From Gemmatimonadota bacterium (GTDB taxonomy: Bacteria; JAAXHH01), in the NCBI GenBank assembly GCA_009841265.1, contig VXMB01000001.1:248001-312000 (forward strand): DNA of 64,000 bases. The letters are read 5' to 3'. Made by a program: the position numbers and the translations under genes. Every line of letters begins with the position of its first letter. Position 1 is the first letter of the stretch. Shown here piece by piece: positions 9,039 through 18,883 of the stretch. The notes below the pieces were generated by a model that saw only the letters and a list, made by a program, of their open reading frames with translations, ran no database searches and was not told the DNA's origin.

Positions 9039-9890
9039 ATGGCCATTGAAACCGTGGGCGTCATCGGATGTGGATTGATGGGATCGGGGATTACGCAGGT
9101 GTGCGCCCAGGCGGGTTACCGGACGATCGTCCGCGAGGCATCCGACGAACTGGTGAGCGGCGGCATCGGGCGTATCGACGGCCTCCTGTCGCGAAACGTG
9201 TCCAAGGGAAGGATGACGGAAGAGGAAAAGGCGGCCGTGCTCGAGCGCATCACGGGCACCACGGAACTCTCCGACCTTGCCGAATGCGACTTGGTGATCG
9301 AGGCGGTGACCGAGAACCTGGAGACCAAGCAGGAGGTCTTCCGCACCCTCGACGGCATCGCACCACCGGGCGCCATTCTGGCGAGCAACACCTCCTCCAT
9401 TTCCATCACCGAGCTGTCCGCGGCGACAGACAGGCCGGAGCAGGTGCTGGGCCTTCATTTCTTCAATCCCGTGCCCGTGATGGGACTCATCGAAATGGTC
9501 GTCGGACTGCAGACCAGCGAAGAGACAGTGGAAACGGCCCGGCAGTTCGGCGAAACGCTGGGCAAGCAGGTGATCCAGGTCAAGGACACGCCCGGCTTCA
9601 TCGTCAACTACCTCCTCATCCCCTACCTGCTGGACGCGGTACGCCTGGTCGAATCGGGCGTGGCCACGAAGGAGGACATCGACGCGGGCATGGTCCTGGG
9701 GTGCAGCCACCCTCTCGGTCCGCTCAAGCTGCTCGATTTCATCGGCCTGGACACCACGCTCTACATCGCGGAAGTGCTCCACGACGCCTTCCGTACCGAC
9801 CGCTACGCCGCCCCGCCCCTGCTGCGGCAGATGGTTGCCGCCGGAATGAACGGACGCAAGGCTGGCCAGGGTTTCTATGCGTACGATTGA
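9039..9890 (+). CDS. 3-hydroxyacyl-CoA (3-hydroxybutyryl-CoA) dehydrogenase
   Basis: A 283-aa NAD(P)-dependent dehydrogenase that interconverts 3-hydroxyacyl-CoA and 3-oxoacyl-CoA in beta-oxidation or butanoate metabolism. The Rossmann loop is GCGLMGSG (Gly10, Gly12, Gly15). The catalytic block LHFFNPVPVMGLIEMV holds His140, Asn143 and Glu152, and ASNTSSISITELS precedes it. Length is that of stand-alone Hbd/PaaH proteins. ATG 9039 has GGAGG at 9028-9032. It lies 29 bases behind murD, so it may be cotranscribed, but there is no functional link. Confidence 0.92.
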   Translation: MAIETVGVIGCGLMGSGITQVCAQAGYRTIVREASDELVSGGIGRIDGLLSRNVSKGRMTEEEKAAVLERITGTTELSDLAECDLVIEAVTENLETKQEVFRTLDGIAPPGAILASNTSSISITELSAATDRPEQVLGLHFFNPVPVMGLIEMVVGLQTSEETVETARQFGETLGKQVIQVKDTPGFIVNYLLIPYLLDAVRLVESGVATKEDIDAGMVLGCSHPLGPLKLLDFIGLDTTLYIAEVLHDAFRTDRYAAPPLLRQMVAAGMNGRKAGQGFYAYD

Positions 9891-9945
9891 CACGCGCGTC
9901 ATGCCGACCGAGCCGGCTTTCACGCCGACCAGGCAGGGCGTGATA

Positions 9946-10028
9946 TGTACAATTGTACAATAGCCAATTCCAATTATCGGAAAAACCGGACCCTTTGACA
10001 AAGTGTATCCGACGGTAGTGTATCCGAC
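9946..10028 (+). promoter_or_regulatory. candidate promoter region of the M24 peptidase gene, with 14-bp palindrome and repeated block
   Basis: A perfect palindrome TGTACAATTGTACA lies at 9946-9959. A consensus -35 TTGACA follows at 9995-10000. The 12-base block AGTGTATCCGAC occurs twice, at 10002-10013 and 10017-10028, the second placing GTGTAT near the -10 position (10018-10023, 17-base spacer). The palindrome is the size of a dimeric repressor or activator site. No regulator gene is adjacent. Function is inferred from layout only. Confidence 0.4.
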
Positions 10029-10057
10029 AGGGCAGATTCACAACGAAAGGCAGCGGA

Positions 10058-11197
10058 ATGACCGATTCACCCGTTAACGAGGCCGTCCTGCTCATCGCCG
10101 ACAGCGAGCGCGACGCCGACATGCTGTATGCAGCGGGGATGTTCGTACCGGACCCGTTCACCTTTCTCCAGGTGGATGGCCGGACGACCATCATGATGAG
10201 CGACCTGGAAATCGACCGCGCGCGGGCACAATCGAAGGTCGATGAAGTCGTATCGCTCACGGACTATACGGACCGCGCGAAGAAGAGCGGCAACGCGGAT
10301 CCTGGACTCGTGGACGCCGTGGTCGAACTGCTCCGGGAACGGGAAGTGAAGGGCGTCAGCGTGCCGAACAGTTTCCCTCTGGGCTACGCCGACAAGCTTC
10401 GGGATCAGGGATTCGCGGTGGCGTCGAAGGAGGATCCCTTCTGGGACCGGCGCCCGGTAAAGACCGACGACGAGGTCGCGGCCATCTCGAACGCCTCCCG
10501 CCACACGGAAGACGCCCTGCGCATGGCCTTCGGCATAGTGGCCGAAGCTGCCGTGAAGGACGGCATGCTCCACGGGCAGGAGGGGCCGCTGACTTCCGAA
10601 TATATCCGGAAGCGCATCCACGTCTACCTGCTGGAACGGGACTGCATCGCCCAGCACACGATCATCGCCGGTGGCCTCCAGGGCTGCGACCCCCACAACG
10701 GGGGTTCCGGGCTATTGCGCGCCGGCGAGCCCATCATCTTCGACCTGTTTCCCAAGTCCACGAAGACCGGCTACTACGCGGACATCACCCGCACCGTGGC
10801 GAAGGGGCCGGTGTCCGACACGTTCCGGCGGCTGTACGATACGGTGCTGGAAGGACAGGAAATCGCGCTCTCCCGGGTCCAGGCCGGGGTGAACGGACGC
10901 GATATCCACGGGGAAGTGGAACGGCTGTTCGAAGGCAGGGGCTACGAGACGGGCGCGAAGAACGGGCGCATGCAGGGCTTCTTCCACGGCACGGGTCACG
11001 GCTTCGGCCTTGAAATTCACGAACCGCCCCGCATATCAAAGGTGTCGCAGGTCCTCGTTGCCGGCCACGTCGTAACCGTCGAACCGGGCCTGTACTACCC
11101 CGATCTAGGCGGTGGTGTTCGGATCGAAGACAATGTGGTCGTGACCGAAAGCGGATGCGACAACCTGACGCAGCTGGAAAAGGTGTTCGAGTTGTAA
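10058..11197 (+). CDS. M24 family metallopeptidase (Xaa-Pro aminopeptidase-like)
   Basis: A 379-aa protein with a creatinase-type N-terminal domain (to about residue 145) and a pita-bread catalytic domain. The metal ligands of the M24 family are visible: the aspartates in IIFDLFPK and YADITRTV, histidine in GTGHGFGLEIHE, and the glutamates in TVEPGLYYP and GVRIEDNVVV. Such enzymes cleave N-terminal X-Pro peptides in the cytosol with two metal ions. ATG 10058 is preceded by GAAAGG at 10045-10050. It is convergent with the serine hydrolase, 7 bases apart. Confidence 0.88.
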   Translation: MTDSPVNEAVLLIADSERDADMLYAAGMFVPDPFTFLQVDGRTTIMMSDLEIDRARAQSKVDEVVSLTDYTDRAKKSGNADPGLVDAVVELLREREVKGVSVPNSFPLGYADKLRDQGFAVASKEDPFWDRRPVKTDDEVAAISNASRHTEDALRMAFGIVAEAAVKDGMLHGQEGPLTSEYIRKRIHVYLLERDCIAQHTIIAGGLQGCDPHNGGSGLLRAGEPIIFDLFPKSTKTGYYADITRTVAKGPVSDTFRRLYDTVLEGQEIALSRVQAGVNGRDIHGEVERLFEGRGYETGAKNGRMQGFFHGTGHGFGLEIHEPPRISKVSQVLVAGHVVTVEPGLYYPDLGGGVRIEDNVVVTESGCDNLTQLEKVFEL

Positions 11198-11204
11198 CGC
11201 CGCT

Positions 11205-12503
11205 TCAGTCCACCAGCGCCTGGTAGACGAGCGCACGGATGCGCTGATGGTCGTCAAGACCCTGGGCGGGGATGACCTGCGTCATGTAGGAAACCACCAG
11301 TTCCTCCGCCGGATCGACCCAGTACGTGGAGTGATAGGCACCTCCCCAGTTGTAGGCGCCCGGAGAACCGGGCAATCCGCTCCAGCCGATCTCCTTCGTA
11401 ATGCCGAACCCCAGGCCGAACCCGCCGCCGTCGCCCCGCCACGCGTCGTGTACATGATCGACAGTCATGAGCTGCACGGTCTTGGGCGACAGGATGCGCG
11501 CCCCGTCCAGCGTGCCACCGCGACGTAGCGCCTCGAGGAAGCGGGCGTAATCTCCCGGCGTGGAGACGAGTCCCGCACCGCCCGAGAAGCTCTTGCGCGG
11601 ACCCTCGAGATACATGCCCTGTCCGACCATGTGGCCCGGATCGGGCGCGCGCTCCATCCCCTTTTCATCCGTCACCGAATACACGACGGTGAGCCGGTCC
11701 GCTTCCTCCGGCGGCACATAGAAATACGTATCCACCATGCCCAGCGGCTCGAGGATCTCGACCCGCAGGAATTCGTCCAGCGGCAGGCCGGAGGCCCGCT
11801 CGATCACCACGCCCAGGATATCCGTGGCGTAGCCGTATACGTACGCCTCTCCCGGCTGGCCAGCCATGGGCAGATCTGCCATGCGCTCGACGGTATCGGA
11901 AATCGGTTCGTCGCGGTCCGCGAAATACCAGCCCACGATGCCGGCCTCCTCCCAGGCCCTGGCGCCGGGGCCCCAACCGTACCCAATACCGGCCGTGTGG
12001 GTGAGCAGGCCGCGCACGGTGATCTTGCGATCGGCGGGGACTACTTCATAGCCCCCGTCCTCGGTTGCAACGGCGACAGTCGTGCTGTCGAATTCCGGGA
12101 TAAAGTCACCCAGGTCCTGGTCGATCAGCAGGCGCCCCTGCTCCTGGAGGATCATCACGCCCACCGAGATGACCGCCTTGGTCTGCGAGGCGATCCGGAA
12201 CAGGTCCGTGATCTCGAGCGGTTCCCCCGCCTCGCGGTCCCGGTAGCCGAAGGCCCGGGCGTAGACCACGTGCCCGCGCCGCCCGATCACGAGCGCGGCG
12301 CCCGGCAGCCGTTCTTCATCGACATAGGCTTCAAGCGCCGCATCAATGCGTGCAAGCCGTTCGGAAGACACGCCGGCCTCTTCCGGATTGGCCGGGACAA
12401 AGGATTGGGCGAAAACCCGCGGCGCGGCGGGCACGCAGAGGAGCGACCCCGCGAGCAGAGGTAGTAGAATGCGGGTATTTAACATTGACAATGTTGACAA
12501 CAT
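11205..12503 (-). CDS. secreted serine hydrolase, class C beta-lactamase / penicillin-binding fold
   Basis: A 432-aa protein with a signal peptide (hydrophobic ILLPLLAGSLLCVPAA, likely cut after VFA). The catalytic S-x-x-K is SQTK in FRIASQTKAVISV; the second motif is the YGYATD region, and the C-terminal block GGAYHSTYWVDP stands where beta-lactamases have KTG. This family includes esterases, D-aminopeptidases and PBP-like proteins, so a drug-resistance role should not be assumed. ATG 12503 has AAGGA upstream; a second ATG six codons later (12485) would leave a more typical signal peptide. It probably acts in the periplasm. Confidence 0.82.
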   Translation of the reverse strand: MLSTLSMLNTRILLPLLAGSLLCVPAAPRVFAQSFVPANPEEAGVSSERLARIDAALEAYVDEERLPGAALVIGRRGHVVYARAFGYRDREAGEPLEITDLFRIASQTKAVISVGVMILQEQGRLLIDQDLGDFIPEFDSTTVAVATEDGGYEVVPADRKITVRGLLTHTAGIGYGWGPGARAWEEAGIVGWYFADRDEPISDTVERMADLPMAGQPGEAYVYGYATDILGVVIERASGLPLDEFLRVEILEPLGMVDTYFYVPPEEADRLTVVYSVTDEKGMERAPDPGHMVGQGMYLEGPRKSFSGGAGLVSTPGDYARFLEALRRGGTLDGARILSPKTVQLMTVDHVHDAWRGDGGGFGLGFGITKEIGWSGLPGSPGAYNWGGAYHSTYWVDPAEELVVSYMTQVIPAQGLDDHQRIRALVYQALVD

Positions 12504-12768
12504 GATTTCCGTTCCTTTTTGGGGTTAGCGTGGCGATGCGGCTATTCTAGTCCATTCACGCATAATTGTCAATTTAGCGTAAATTCACGGGTGTAAATGC
12601 ATACTATTCACGCCTTTTCCAGAAATACAGTGAATCGAAAACCGGCCATGAATCCTCAAGCAGGTCCGCATCCATGCATCCAAATTCGTATCAGTCAAGT
12701 GCCCCGACAAGTACAGCCATCGGAACACGGCCATTGGTACACGACCATCACCCTGGGACCCAACCACC

Positions 12769-13773
12769 ATGAAAATCAGAACCCTCGAAATCGATCAGGC
12801 GTCCGTCCTTGCTGACTTCTACAACGGGCAATTCTCCGGGATGCCGTACTGCTATCCCGTCACCGAGGATGAATTCCGGACCGGTGTTTTGTGGCATGAA
12901 GAGGAGGACAGGCCCTACGAAGACCTGTCGGACGAGTCGATCCTGGTGGTGGAAGGCGACGACGGCGCCGTCGCGGGGTTCGCCCACGTGGCTATCTGCC
13001 GCAAGGGCGAGGAGCACGACCGCGTCGGACTCCATCCAATCGAGGAACTGCTGGAGGACCGCATCGGCCTCATCCGGTTCTTCCACTATCGGGCCGGGGG
13101 CAGGCAGGCCGGGCAGACGCTCCTGGAGGCAGCGGAAGCACACTTGCGGAGCTTCGGTGTCAGCCAGATACGGGCCTTCAGCTACTTCGGTTACCGGTTC
13201 CATCGCTTCTGCCACGCGTTCCAATCCGACCGGATGGGCCATGTCGGCGCCCTGCTCTGTATGAACGATTATCGCATTACACGGGGGATCATCCTCCTCG
13301 AACTTCCGGATTTCGCGGTATCCGATCCGGTACTGCCGGACCCCGGCGTGACCACGCGGTTCGACGTCCGTCCCGGCCGCGGCAGGCTGCCCAACATGGA
13401 GTTCCAGCTCTTCCGGGGAGATCAGTGCATCGGCCAGGGATTCGCCCAGTCGCTGGGGGATTTCTGCCGGTCGCCCCAGGCGCAGGATACCTTCTACATT
13501 CCGTGGTTCTCCATCGAAGGCAGCCCGGTGGGAGGGCGGGTCAGCGAGGGGGAGCAGGGCAAGGGGTTCGGACGATATATGATGGAAGTGCTGCTCAGGG
13601 AGATGCACCAGCTCGGATACCGCCACGCGACTACCCAGGCGAACACGGGCAGCCCCCGGCCCATTCTCCTGTACACGAACATGGGATACCGGGTCGTGGA
13701 AACCAACTACCAGTACTTCAAGGATTTTAAGCGGGAGATACCGCTGGAGGTGTTCAAAGAGGTCGGGTTCTAG
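12769..13773 (+). CDS. GNAT-family N-acetyltransferase, two-domain
   Basis: A 334-aa protein. The C-terminal part carries the acetyl-CoA pyrophosphate loop EGEQGKGFGRYMMEVLL and the closing block LLYTNMGYRVVETNYQYFK, typical of GNAT enzymes. The N-terminal half also looks GNAT-like (DDGAVAGFAHVAI, AGGRQAGQTLLEAAEAHL), so it may be a tandem GNAT with one degenerate domain. The substrate is unknown. The only visible ribosome site is weak (CTGGGA well upstream of ATG 12769). The preceding 265 bases are AT-richer than the surroundings and probably hold divergent promoters for this gene and the serine hydrolase. Confidence 0.75.
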   Translation: MKIRTLEIDQASVLADFYNGQFSGMPYCYPVTEDEFRTGVLWHEEEDRPYEDLSDESILVVEGDDGAVAGFAHVAICRKGEEHDRVGLHPIEELLEDRIGLIRFFHYRAGGRQAGQTLLEAAEAHLRSFGVSQIRAFSYFGYRFHRFCHAFQSDRMGHVGALLCMNDYRITRGIILLELPDFAVSDPVLPDPGVTTRFDVRPGRGRLPNMEFQLFRGDQCIGQGFAQSLGDFCRSPQAQDTFYIPWFSIEGSPVGGRVSEGEQGKGFGRYMMEVLLREMHQLGYRHATTQANTGSPRPILLYTNMGYRVVETNYQYFKDFKREIPLEVFKEVGF

Positions 13774-13788
13774 CAGGCTGGCTTCTGA

Positions 13789-15873
13789 TCACCCGCATGC
13801 CGCAACCAGTGCCTTTGCCCTGCCGGCGATGTTTTCTGCCGTGAAGCCCAGGTGCTCGAATACGTCCTGGTAAGGCGCCGATGCGCCGAAGCGTTCCAGG
13901 CCGATGACGTCGCCAGCAGGACCCACGTATCGCTCCCACCCCAGCGTGACGCCGGGTTCCACGGCCAGGCGCGCGGTGACCGACGCGGGAAGCACGGACT
14001 CCCGGTATTCCGCGGTCTGCGCTTCGAACAGTTCCCAGCTCGGCATGCTGACTACGCGCGCGGCCACCCCTTCACCCGCCAGCGCTTCCCGGGCCTCGAG
14101 CGCCAGGTGGACCTCCGAACCGGAAGCGATGAGGATCACATCCGGCGTTCCGTCGGTATCGGCGAGGACGTAGGCGCCCCGGTGCAGGCCGTCGGCGGAC
14201 GCGAGACCCGAATCCGATGCGAGGCCCGAGCCAGACGCCAGACTCTTGGTGGATGCCGTGCCCGATGTCGACGCCAGTCCTTCCCGGTCCAGCACGGGCA
14301 GCTTCTGCCGGGTCAGGGCCAGGGCGACGGGGCCGTCCGTGCGCCGTAGCGCCGCCAGCCAGGCTTCCGCCGTTTCGGCGGCGTCGGCGGGTCGGATCAA
14401 GGTCAGATTGGGGATGGCCCGCAGCGCCATGTAGTGCTCGATGGGCTGGTGGGTCGGACCGTCTTCGCCCAGTCCCACGCTGTCGTGGGTGAAGACGTAG
14501 ACCGGCGCGATGCCCATGAGGGCCGCGAGGCGGATGGCCGGCCGCATGTAGTCCGAGAACACGAGGAACGTGCCGGCGTAGGGGCGCAGGCCCCCGTGGA
14601 GCGTCATCCCGTTCAGCGCGGAAGCCATGGCGTGTTCGCGCACGCCGAAGTGCAGGTTGCGGCCTGCGAAGTTTCCGGCGGCGTAGTTCGATTCGGCTTC
14701 CACCATGGTGTTGTTGGACCCGGCCAGGTCCGCCGAACCGCCCAGCAGGCCCGGTATGCGCCGGGACAGCGCGTTGATGGTCACACCGGACGCCTGCCGC
14801 GTGGCCATGTCCCCCTGGTCGGGCGAAAAGGTCGGAAGGTTTTCGTCCCAGCCGGCCGGCAGTTCCCCGTCCATCGCCTGCTTCCAGGTCTTCGCCAGTT
14901 CGGGAAAGGCGGCCGTGTAGGCATCGACGGCCTGACGCCAGGCCAGTTCCCATCCCTTGCCGTAGGGGACCATCTGCTGGAACCAGGCGCGCACGTCCTC
15001 CGGGACGAGGAACTTGGGTTTCAACGGCCACCCGAGGTTTTGCTTGGTCAGTTCGACTTCCTCTTCGCCGAGAGGCTCGCCGTGGGCCTTGGACGTGCCG
15101 GCCTTGTTGGGACTTCCGTAGCCGATGACCGTGCGGCACACGATGACCGAGGGACGATCCGTCTCGTTTCGCGCCATTTCGACCGCGGCTTCGACCCGGG
15201 CGAGGTCGTTGCCGTCCAGAACCCGCTGTACGTGCCACCCGTAGGCGTCGAACCGCAGGCCCGTGTTCTCCGAGAAGGCCAGATCCGTGCCGCCGTCGAT
15301 CGTGACGCTGTTGTCCAGGTAGAGGACGATCAGCTTGCCCAGGCCGAGGTGCCCCGCGAGGGAGCAGGCCTCGGAGGCGACGCCCTCCATCATGTCCCCG
15401 TCGCTGGCGATGACATAGGTGTAGTGGTTGACGATCTCGTGGCCGGGGCGGTTGTACCGGGCCGCCAGGTGGGCCTCGGCCATGGCCATGCCCACGGCGT
15501 TCGCGATCCCCTGCCCGAGCGGTCCCGTGGTGGTCTCCACGCCGGGCGTATCGCCGTACTCGGGATGGCCGGGTGTCTGGCTCTCCCATTGCCGGAAATT
15601 CCTGATCTCATCGAGGGAGAGGTCGTACCCGGTGAGATGCAGCATGGCGTAGAGCAACATGGACCCGTGCCCGCCGGAGAGCACGAAGCGGTCGCGGTTG
15701 GGCCAGTCGGGATTCTTTGGGTTATACCGCATGAGGCGCGTCCACAGCACGTAGGCGATGGGCGCGGCTTCCATGGGCAGGCCCGGGTGGCCGCTGTTGG
15801 CCTGCTGGACGGCGTCGACGGCCAACATGCGGATGGTGTTGATGCATCGTTGCTCGAGATCGTGTTCTGACAC
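13789..15873 (-). CDS. tkt: transketolase
   Basis: A 694-aa thiamine-diphosphate enzyme that moves two-carbon units between sugar phosphates in the pentose phosphate and Calvin-type pathways. Visible landmarks are the N-terminal [20 protein letters not shown], the TPP motif [14 protein letters not shown], the central GFREHAM-type block [16 protein letters not shown] and [15 protein letters not shown] chose GTG 15873 because a good AAAAGGA sits just upstream, and the open frame before it is non-homologous. Near residues 540-570 it carries an insert of 6-residue repeats (see 14189-14280) absent from ordinary transketolases. The adjacent aldolase and sugar kinase fit one carbon-metabolism neighbourhood. 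Confidence 0.95.
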   Translation of the reverse strand: MSEHDLEQRCINTIRMLAVDAVQQANSGHPGLPMEAAPIAYVLWTRLMRYNPKNPDWPNRDRFVLSGGHGSMLLYAMLHLTGYDLSLDEIRNFRQWESQTPGHPEYGDTPGVETTTGPLGQGIANAVGMAMAEAHLAARYNRPGHEIVNHYTYVIASDGDMMEGVASEACSLAGHLGLGKLIVLYLDNSVTIDGGTDLAFSENTGLRFDAYGWHVQRVLDGNDLARVEAAVEMARNETDRPSVIVCRTVIGYGSPNKAGTSKAHGEPLGEEEVELTKQNLGWPLKPKFLVPEDVRAWFQQMVPYGKGWELAWRQAVDAYTAAFPELAKTWKQAMDGELPAGWDENLPTFSPDQGDMATRQASGVTINALSRRIPGLLGGSADLAGSNNTMVEAESNYAAGNFAGRNLHFGVREHAMASALNGMTLHGGLRPYAGTFLVFSDYMRPAIRLAALMGIAPVYVFTHDSVGLGEDGPTHQPIEHYMALRAIPNLTLIRPADAAETAEAWLAALRRTDGPVALALTRQKLPVLDREGLASTSGTASTKSLASGSGLASDSGLASADGLHRGAYVLADTDGTPDVILIASGSEVHLALEAREALAGEGVAARVVSMPSWELFEAQTAEYRESVLPASVTARLAVEPGVTLGWERYVGPAGDVIGLERFGASAPYQDVFEHLGFTAENIAGRAKALVAACG
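14189..14280. repeat. 18-bp tandem repeats inside transketolase
   Basis: About five diverged copies of an 18-base unit. They encode 6-residue units read as [30 protein letters not shown] in the linker between the pyrimidine-binding and C-terminal domains. The units differ at many third positions, so the array is not brand new. Confidence 0.75.
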
Positions 15874-15978
15874 GGTTCGCGTCCTTTTCGGTTCGGTTCG
15901 TTTACGCGGTTCGTCGGCACGGTTCGTTTGTTCAAGTTCGCCAGGTTCGGAACGCCCGCTAAGATACAACCCGGCCCC

Positions 15979-17541
15979 TCAACTGTCCATCATCATATCA
16001 TACAGGTTCTGCTGCCGTTTCATCGCTTCCCGGTAGCGGTCCCGGTTCGCCGGATCCGGCACAAAGGTCTTGCCCAGGGGGGCTGGCGCGGCGGCCAGGT
16101 CTTCCAGCGCGCCGGAGGCCTCCAGCGCCAGCAGCGCGGCGCCGCGGCTCGAGGCCTCGGTCACGGTCGAGGCGGTGATGGGCCGCTCCAGTACGTCGGC
16201 CATCATCTGCATCCAGACGGGGGACTGCAGCAGGCCCGCGCCCGAAGCGACGATCTCGCCGGCATCTCCCCAGATCGACCGTAGCCGGTCATGGATGTTC
16301 GCGAAACAGTAGGCCGTGGCCTCCAGACTGGCCCGCATGACATCCAGCGGCGTCGTATGCAGCGTCATGCCCGTAATGGCCGCCCTGGCGGCGTCGTGCC
16401 AGCCCGGACTGCGTTCGCCCGCCCAGAAGGGCAGCACCGTGAGGCCGTGGCTGTCCGGCGCCATCCCGCCCAGGTCCCGTTCGACCCGCTGTTCGTCGGC
16501 CAGGCGCAACGTGTCGCGCATCCAACCGTAGACGTTCCCGCCGTTGCTCAGGGCGCCGCCCATGAGGATCCTGCGCCGGTCCGACCGGTAACACCACAGA
16601 CCGTCCGGGATCGAGAACTCCTGGACACTCCTCATGACCCGCATGGCGCCGGAGGTGCCCACCATCAGGGCGATGCGGTCCTCGTCCACGCAACCGCTGC
16701 CGATGTTGTTGCAGGCGCCGTCGCCGATGGCCGGATACCAGGACGCTCCGGCCAGGACGGGCCAGCGGGAAGCGAATTCGCCCTTCAGGCCCCGTACCGG
16801 TTTGTCCACGTCGCTTACGGGCGTCAGCTGGTCCCGTTCCAACGGCACCGCGGCCAGCGTCTCGTCGTCCCAGTCGCATCGGTGGGCGTTGAACAACCCG
16901 GTGCCGGATGCCATGGATACGCTGCAGGCCGGCGCGCCGAACCACCTGAGGAAGAGGTATTCGCCGATGGACATCCAGCGTTCCACCCGGGCGAACGTTT
17001 CGGGATCGTTCCGGGCGAACCAGCATATCTTGGCGGGAAGATAGGATGCGTGGAGCACGCACCCGGTGCGCCCGTGGGCGGAAGCGGCGTCGAGACGCTC
17101 ACCCAGTTCGGCGATGACCGTCCCCGGCCGCGTGTCGGCCCAGCTGATCAGCGGGGTCACGGCGCGGTCTCCCTCCACGCCCACGACGTTGTGCCAGAAC
17201 GTGGTCATGGCCACGCCGTCGATCGCGGGATGGCCGCACGTGGGATGGCCGCCCCCGGCAAGTCCACCCATTGCCTGTACGCCCCACGCGCAGAAGTCGT
17301 CGAGCACCGAACCCACCTCCGCCACCAGGCGATCCGCGTCGATATACACGCCGCCGTCCGGCGTGGTATCCATGTTGTAAGTTTTTTGAAAGGCGGGGGA
17401 TGCGATGCGGGCCATCCGGTCGAAGAGGATCGCACGCACGGACGACGTGCCGATGTCGATGGCCAGAACGCGGGGCGTCACAATCGAGTCGCGGGGTGGC
17501 TGAATCATGTCGGGAGACGGCTGAATCGGGTCGCGGGGCAT
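15979..17541 (-). CDS. FGGY-family carbohydrate kinase, gluconokinase/xylulokinase-like
   Basis: About 520 aa from the chosen ATG at 17541. The actin-like ATPase core is clear: phosphate-1 loop AIDIGTSSVRAILFD, substrate segment ISWADTRPG, the block AIGDGACNNIGSGC, phosphate-2 MVGTSGAMRV and adenosine motif GEIVASGAGLLQSPVW. The early WADTR-type substrate segment and GDGACNN block resemble FGGY gluconokinases, but xylulose or another polyol is possible. Start choice is uncertain: ATG 17508 and GTG 17481 are alternatives and none has a strong ribosome site. The first residues before VLAIDIG are repetitive (PRDPIQP, PRDSIV) and may be non-core. It follows the transketolase direction, 105 bases upstream of it. 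Confidence 0.8.
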   Translation of the reverse strand: MPRDPIQPSPDMIQPPRDSIVTPRVLAIDIGTSSVRAILFDRMARIASPAFQKTYNMDTTPDGGVYIDADRLVAEVGSVLDDFCAWGVQAMGGLAGGGHPTCGHPAIDGVAMTTFWHNVVGVEGDRAVTPLISWADTRPGTVIAELGERLDAASAHGRTGCVLHASYLPAKICWFARNDPETFARVERWMSIGEYLFLRWFGAPACSVSMASGTGLFNAHRCDWDDETLAAVPLERDQLTPVSDVDKPVRGLKGEFASRWPVLAGASWYPAIGDGACNNIGSGCVDEDRIALMVGTSGAMRVMRSVQEFSIPDGLWCYRSDRRRILMGGALSNGGNVYGWMRDTLRLADEQRVERDLGGMAPDSHGLTVLPFWAGERSPGWHDAARAAITGMTLHTTPLDVMRASLEATAYCFANIHDRLRSIWGDAGEIVASGAGLLQSPVWMQMMADVLERPITASTVTEASSRGAALLALEASGALEDLAAAPAPLGKTFVPDPANRDRYREAMKRQQNLYDMMMDS

Positions 17542-17802
17542 GGACGATGCCTGACATCCGGATCGATGAAAACACCGCGTCCTGGCGCCGTGCGGATCGG
17601 CCGTGATCATTAGACGCGTACAGGAGAGCGGGAAAGGGCTGCAGGCGGTATTATATCGTCGGGCGGATCGCGTTTCAAGCCAAAAGCGACCGGCCAAGAA
17701 AGGATTGACAGGCGGGCATCGGGCGCGTTTTTTACCGATCCACGCTTCAGTGTACGCTTATGGCAGGAATGACGTAAACCGGTCGAGGAGTTAAAACAGA
17801 AG

Positions 17803-18828
17803 ATGCCTTCCAAATTGAATGACGTCGCCCGTGCCATGGTCGCCCCGGACAGGGGGATCCTGGCCGCGGACGAAAGCAGCGGCACCATAAGGCAACGGTT
17901 CAATGCCATTGGACTGCCGTCGACGAAGGAGAACCGCCGCGCCTACCGGCACATGCTGATCACCACCGAAGGCATGGAGCAATTCATAAGCGGCGTCATC
18001 CTCTACGACGAGACCCTGCGCCAGAAGGCCCTGGACGAAGCCGAAACGCCCTTTCCCAGACTGTTGTCCGACAAAGGCGTGATTCCCGGGATCAAGGTGG
18101 ATACCGGCATTCATGACCTGGCCGGTTTCCCCGGAGAGAAAGTCACCGAGGGGCTCGACGGCCTGCGCGCGCGCCTGACCCGGTACGGGAAGCTGGGCGC
18201 CCAATTCGCCAAGTGGCGGGCGGTCATTACCGTGGGGAAAGGCATTCCCACGGACGTATGCATCGACGCCAACGCCCATGCCCTCGCGCGTTACGCCGCC
18301 CTGTGTCAGGAATGCGGCATCGTACCGATCGTCGAACCCGAGGTGCTGATGGACGGCGACCATAACATCTACCGGTGCGACGAGGTTACCGGCGTTACGC
18401 TGCGGCAAGTGTTCGAGGCCCTGGCCGTGCACGAGGTCAAGCTGGATGGGATCGTCCTGAAACCCAGCATGGTCATCTCGGGTTCGAAATGTCCTGAGCA
18501 GGCTTCCGTGGAGGAAGTCGCGCGGCGCACGGTGAACAATTTCCTGCGCAACGTCCCGCGCGACGTGCCCGGCGTCGCCTTCCTATCGGGCGGGCAGTCT
18601 TCCGAGACCGCCACGGCGCACCTGAACGCCATGAACCACATGTTCGGCGAGCTCCCGTGGGAACTCAGTTTCTCCTACGGCCGCGCCCTGCAGGCGGCCC
18701 CGCTGCGGGCATGGGGTGGAGATCCCGCCCGTTTCAAGGCGGGTCAAGAAGCCTTTTACCACCGTGCCATGTGCAACAGTGCCGCGCGGACCGGCACGTA
18801 CAGCGCCGACATGGAAACCGCGGCATAA
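17803..18828 (+). CDS. fructose-bisphosphate aldolase, class I
   Basis: A 341-aa Schiff-base aldolase that splits fructose 1,6-bisphosphate into two triose phosphates in glycolysis. Landmarks are GILAADESSGTI (about 18-29), the Schiff-base lysine Lys220 in LDGIVLKPSMV (equivalent to Lys229 of rabbit aldolase) and FLSGGQSSETATAHLNAMN. It is the animal/plant-like class I type. Upstream, TTGACA at 17705-17710 may be a -35 element; a GAGGAG lies about 12 bases before ATG 17803. It is divergent from the FGGY kinase. Confidence 0.95.
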   Translation: MPSKLNDVARAMVAPDRGILAADESSGTIRQRFNAIGLPSTKENRRAYRHMLITTEGMEQFISGVILYDETLRQKALDEAETPFPRLLSDKGVIPGIKVDTGIHDLAGFPGEKVTEGLDGLRARLTRYGKLGAQFAKWRAVITVGKGIPTDVCIDANAHALARYAALCQECGIVPIVEPEVLMDGDHNIYRCDEVTGVTLRQVFEALAVHEVKLDGIVLKPSMVISGSKCPEQASVEEVARRTVNNFLRNVPRDVPGVAFLSGGQSSETATAHLNAMNHMFGELPWELSFSYGRALQAAPLRAWGGDPARFKAGQEAFYHRAMCNSAARTGTYSADMETAA

Positions 18829-18883
18829 CCTGTCCAGCTAGGCCAGCCCAACGAGCCCGGCCAGCCCGGCCGCGCCGGATCCG

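Noticed and set aside
11205..12503. Calling the serine hydrolase a beta-lactamase resistance gene
   Set aside because: The fold is shared by esterases and peptidases, and the third motif is not a clear KTG.
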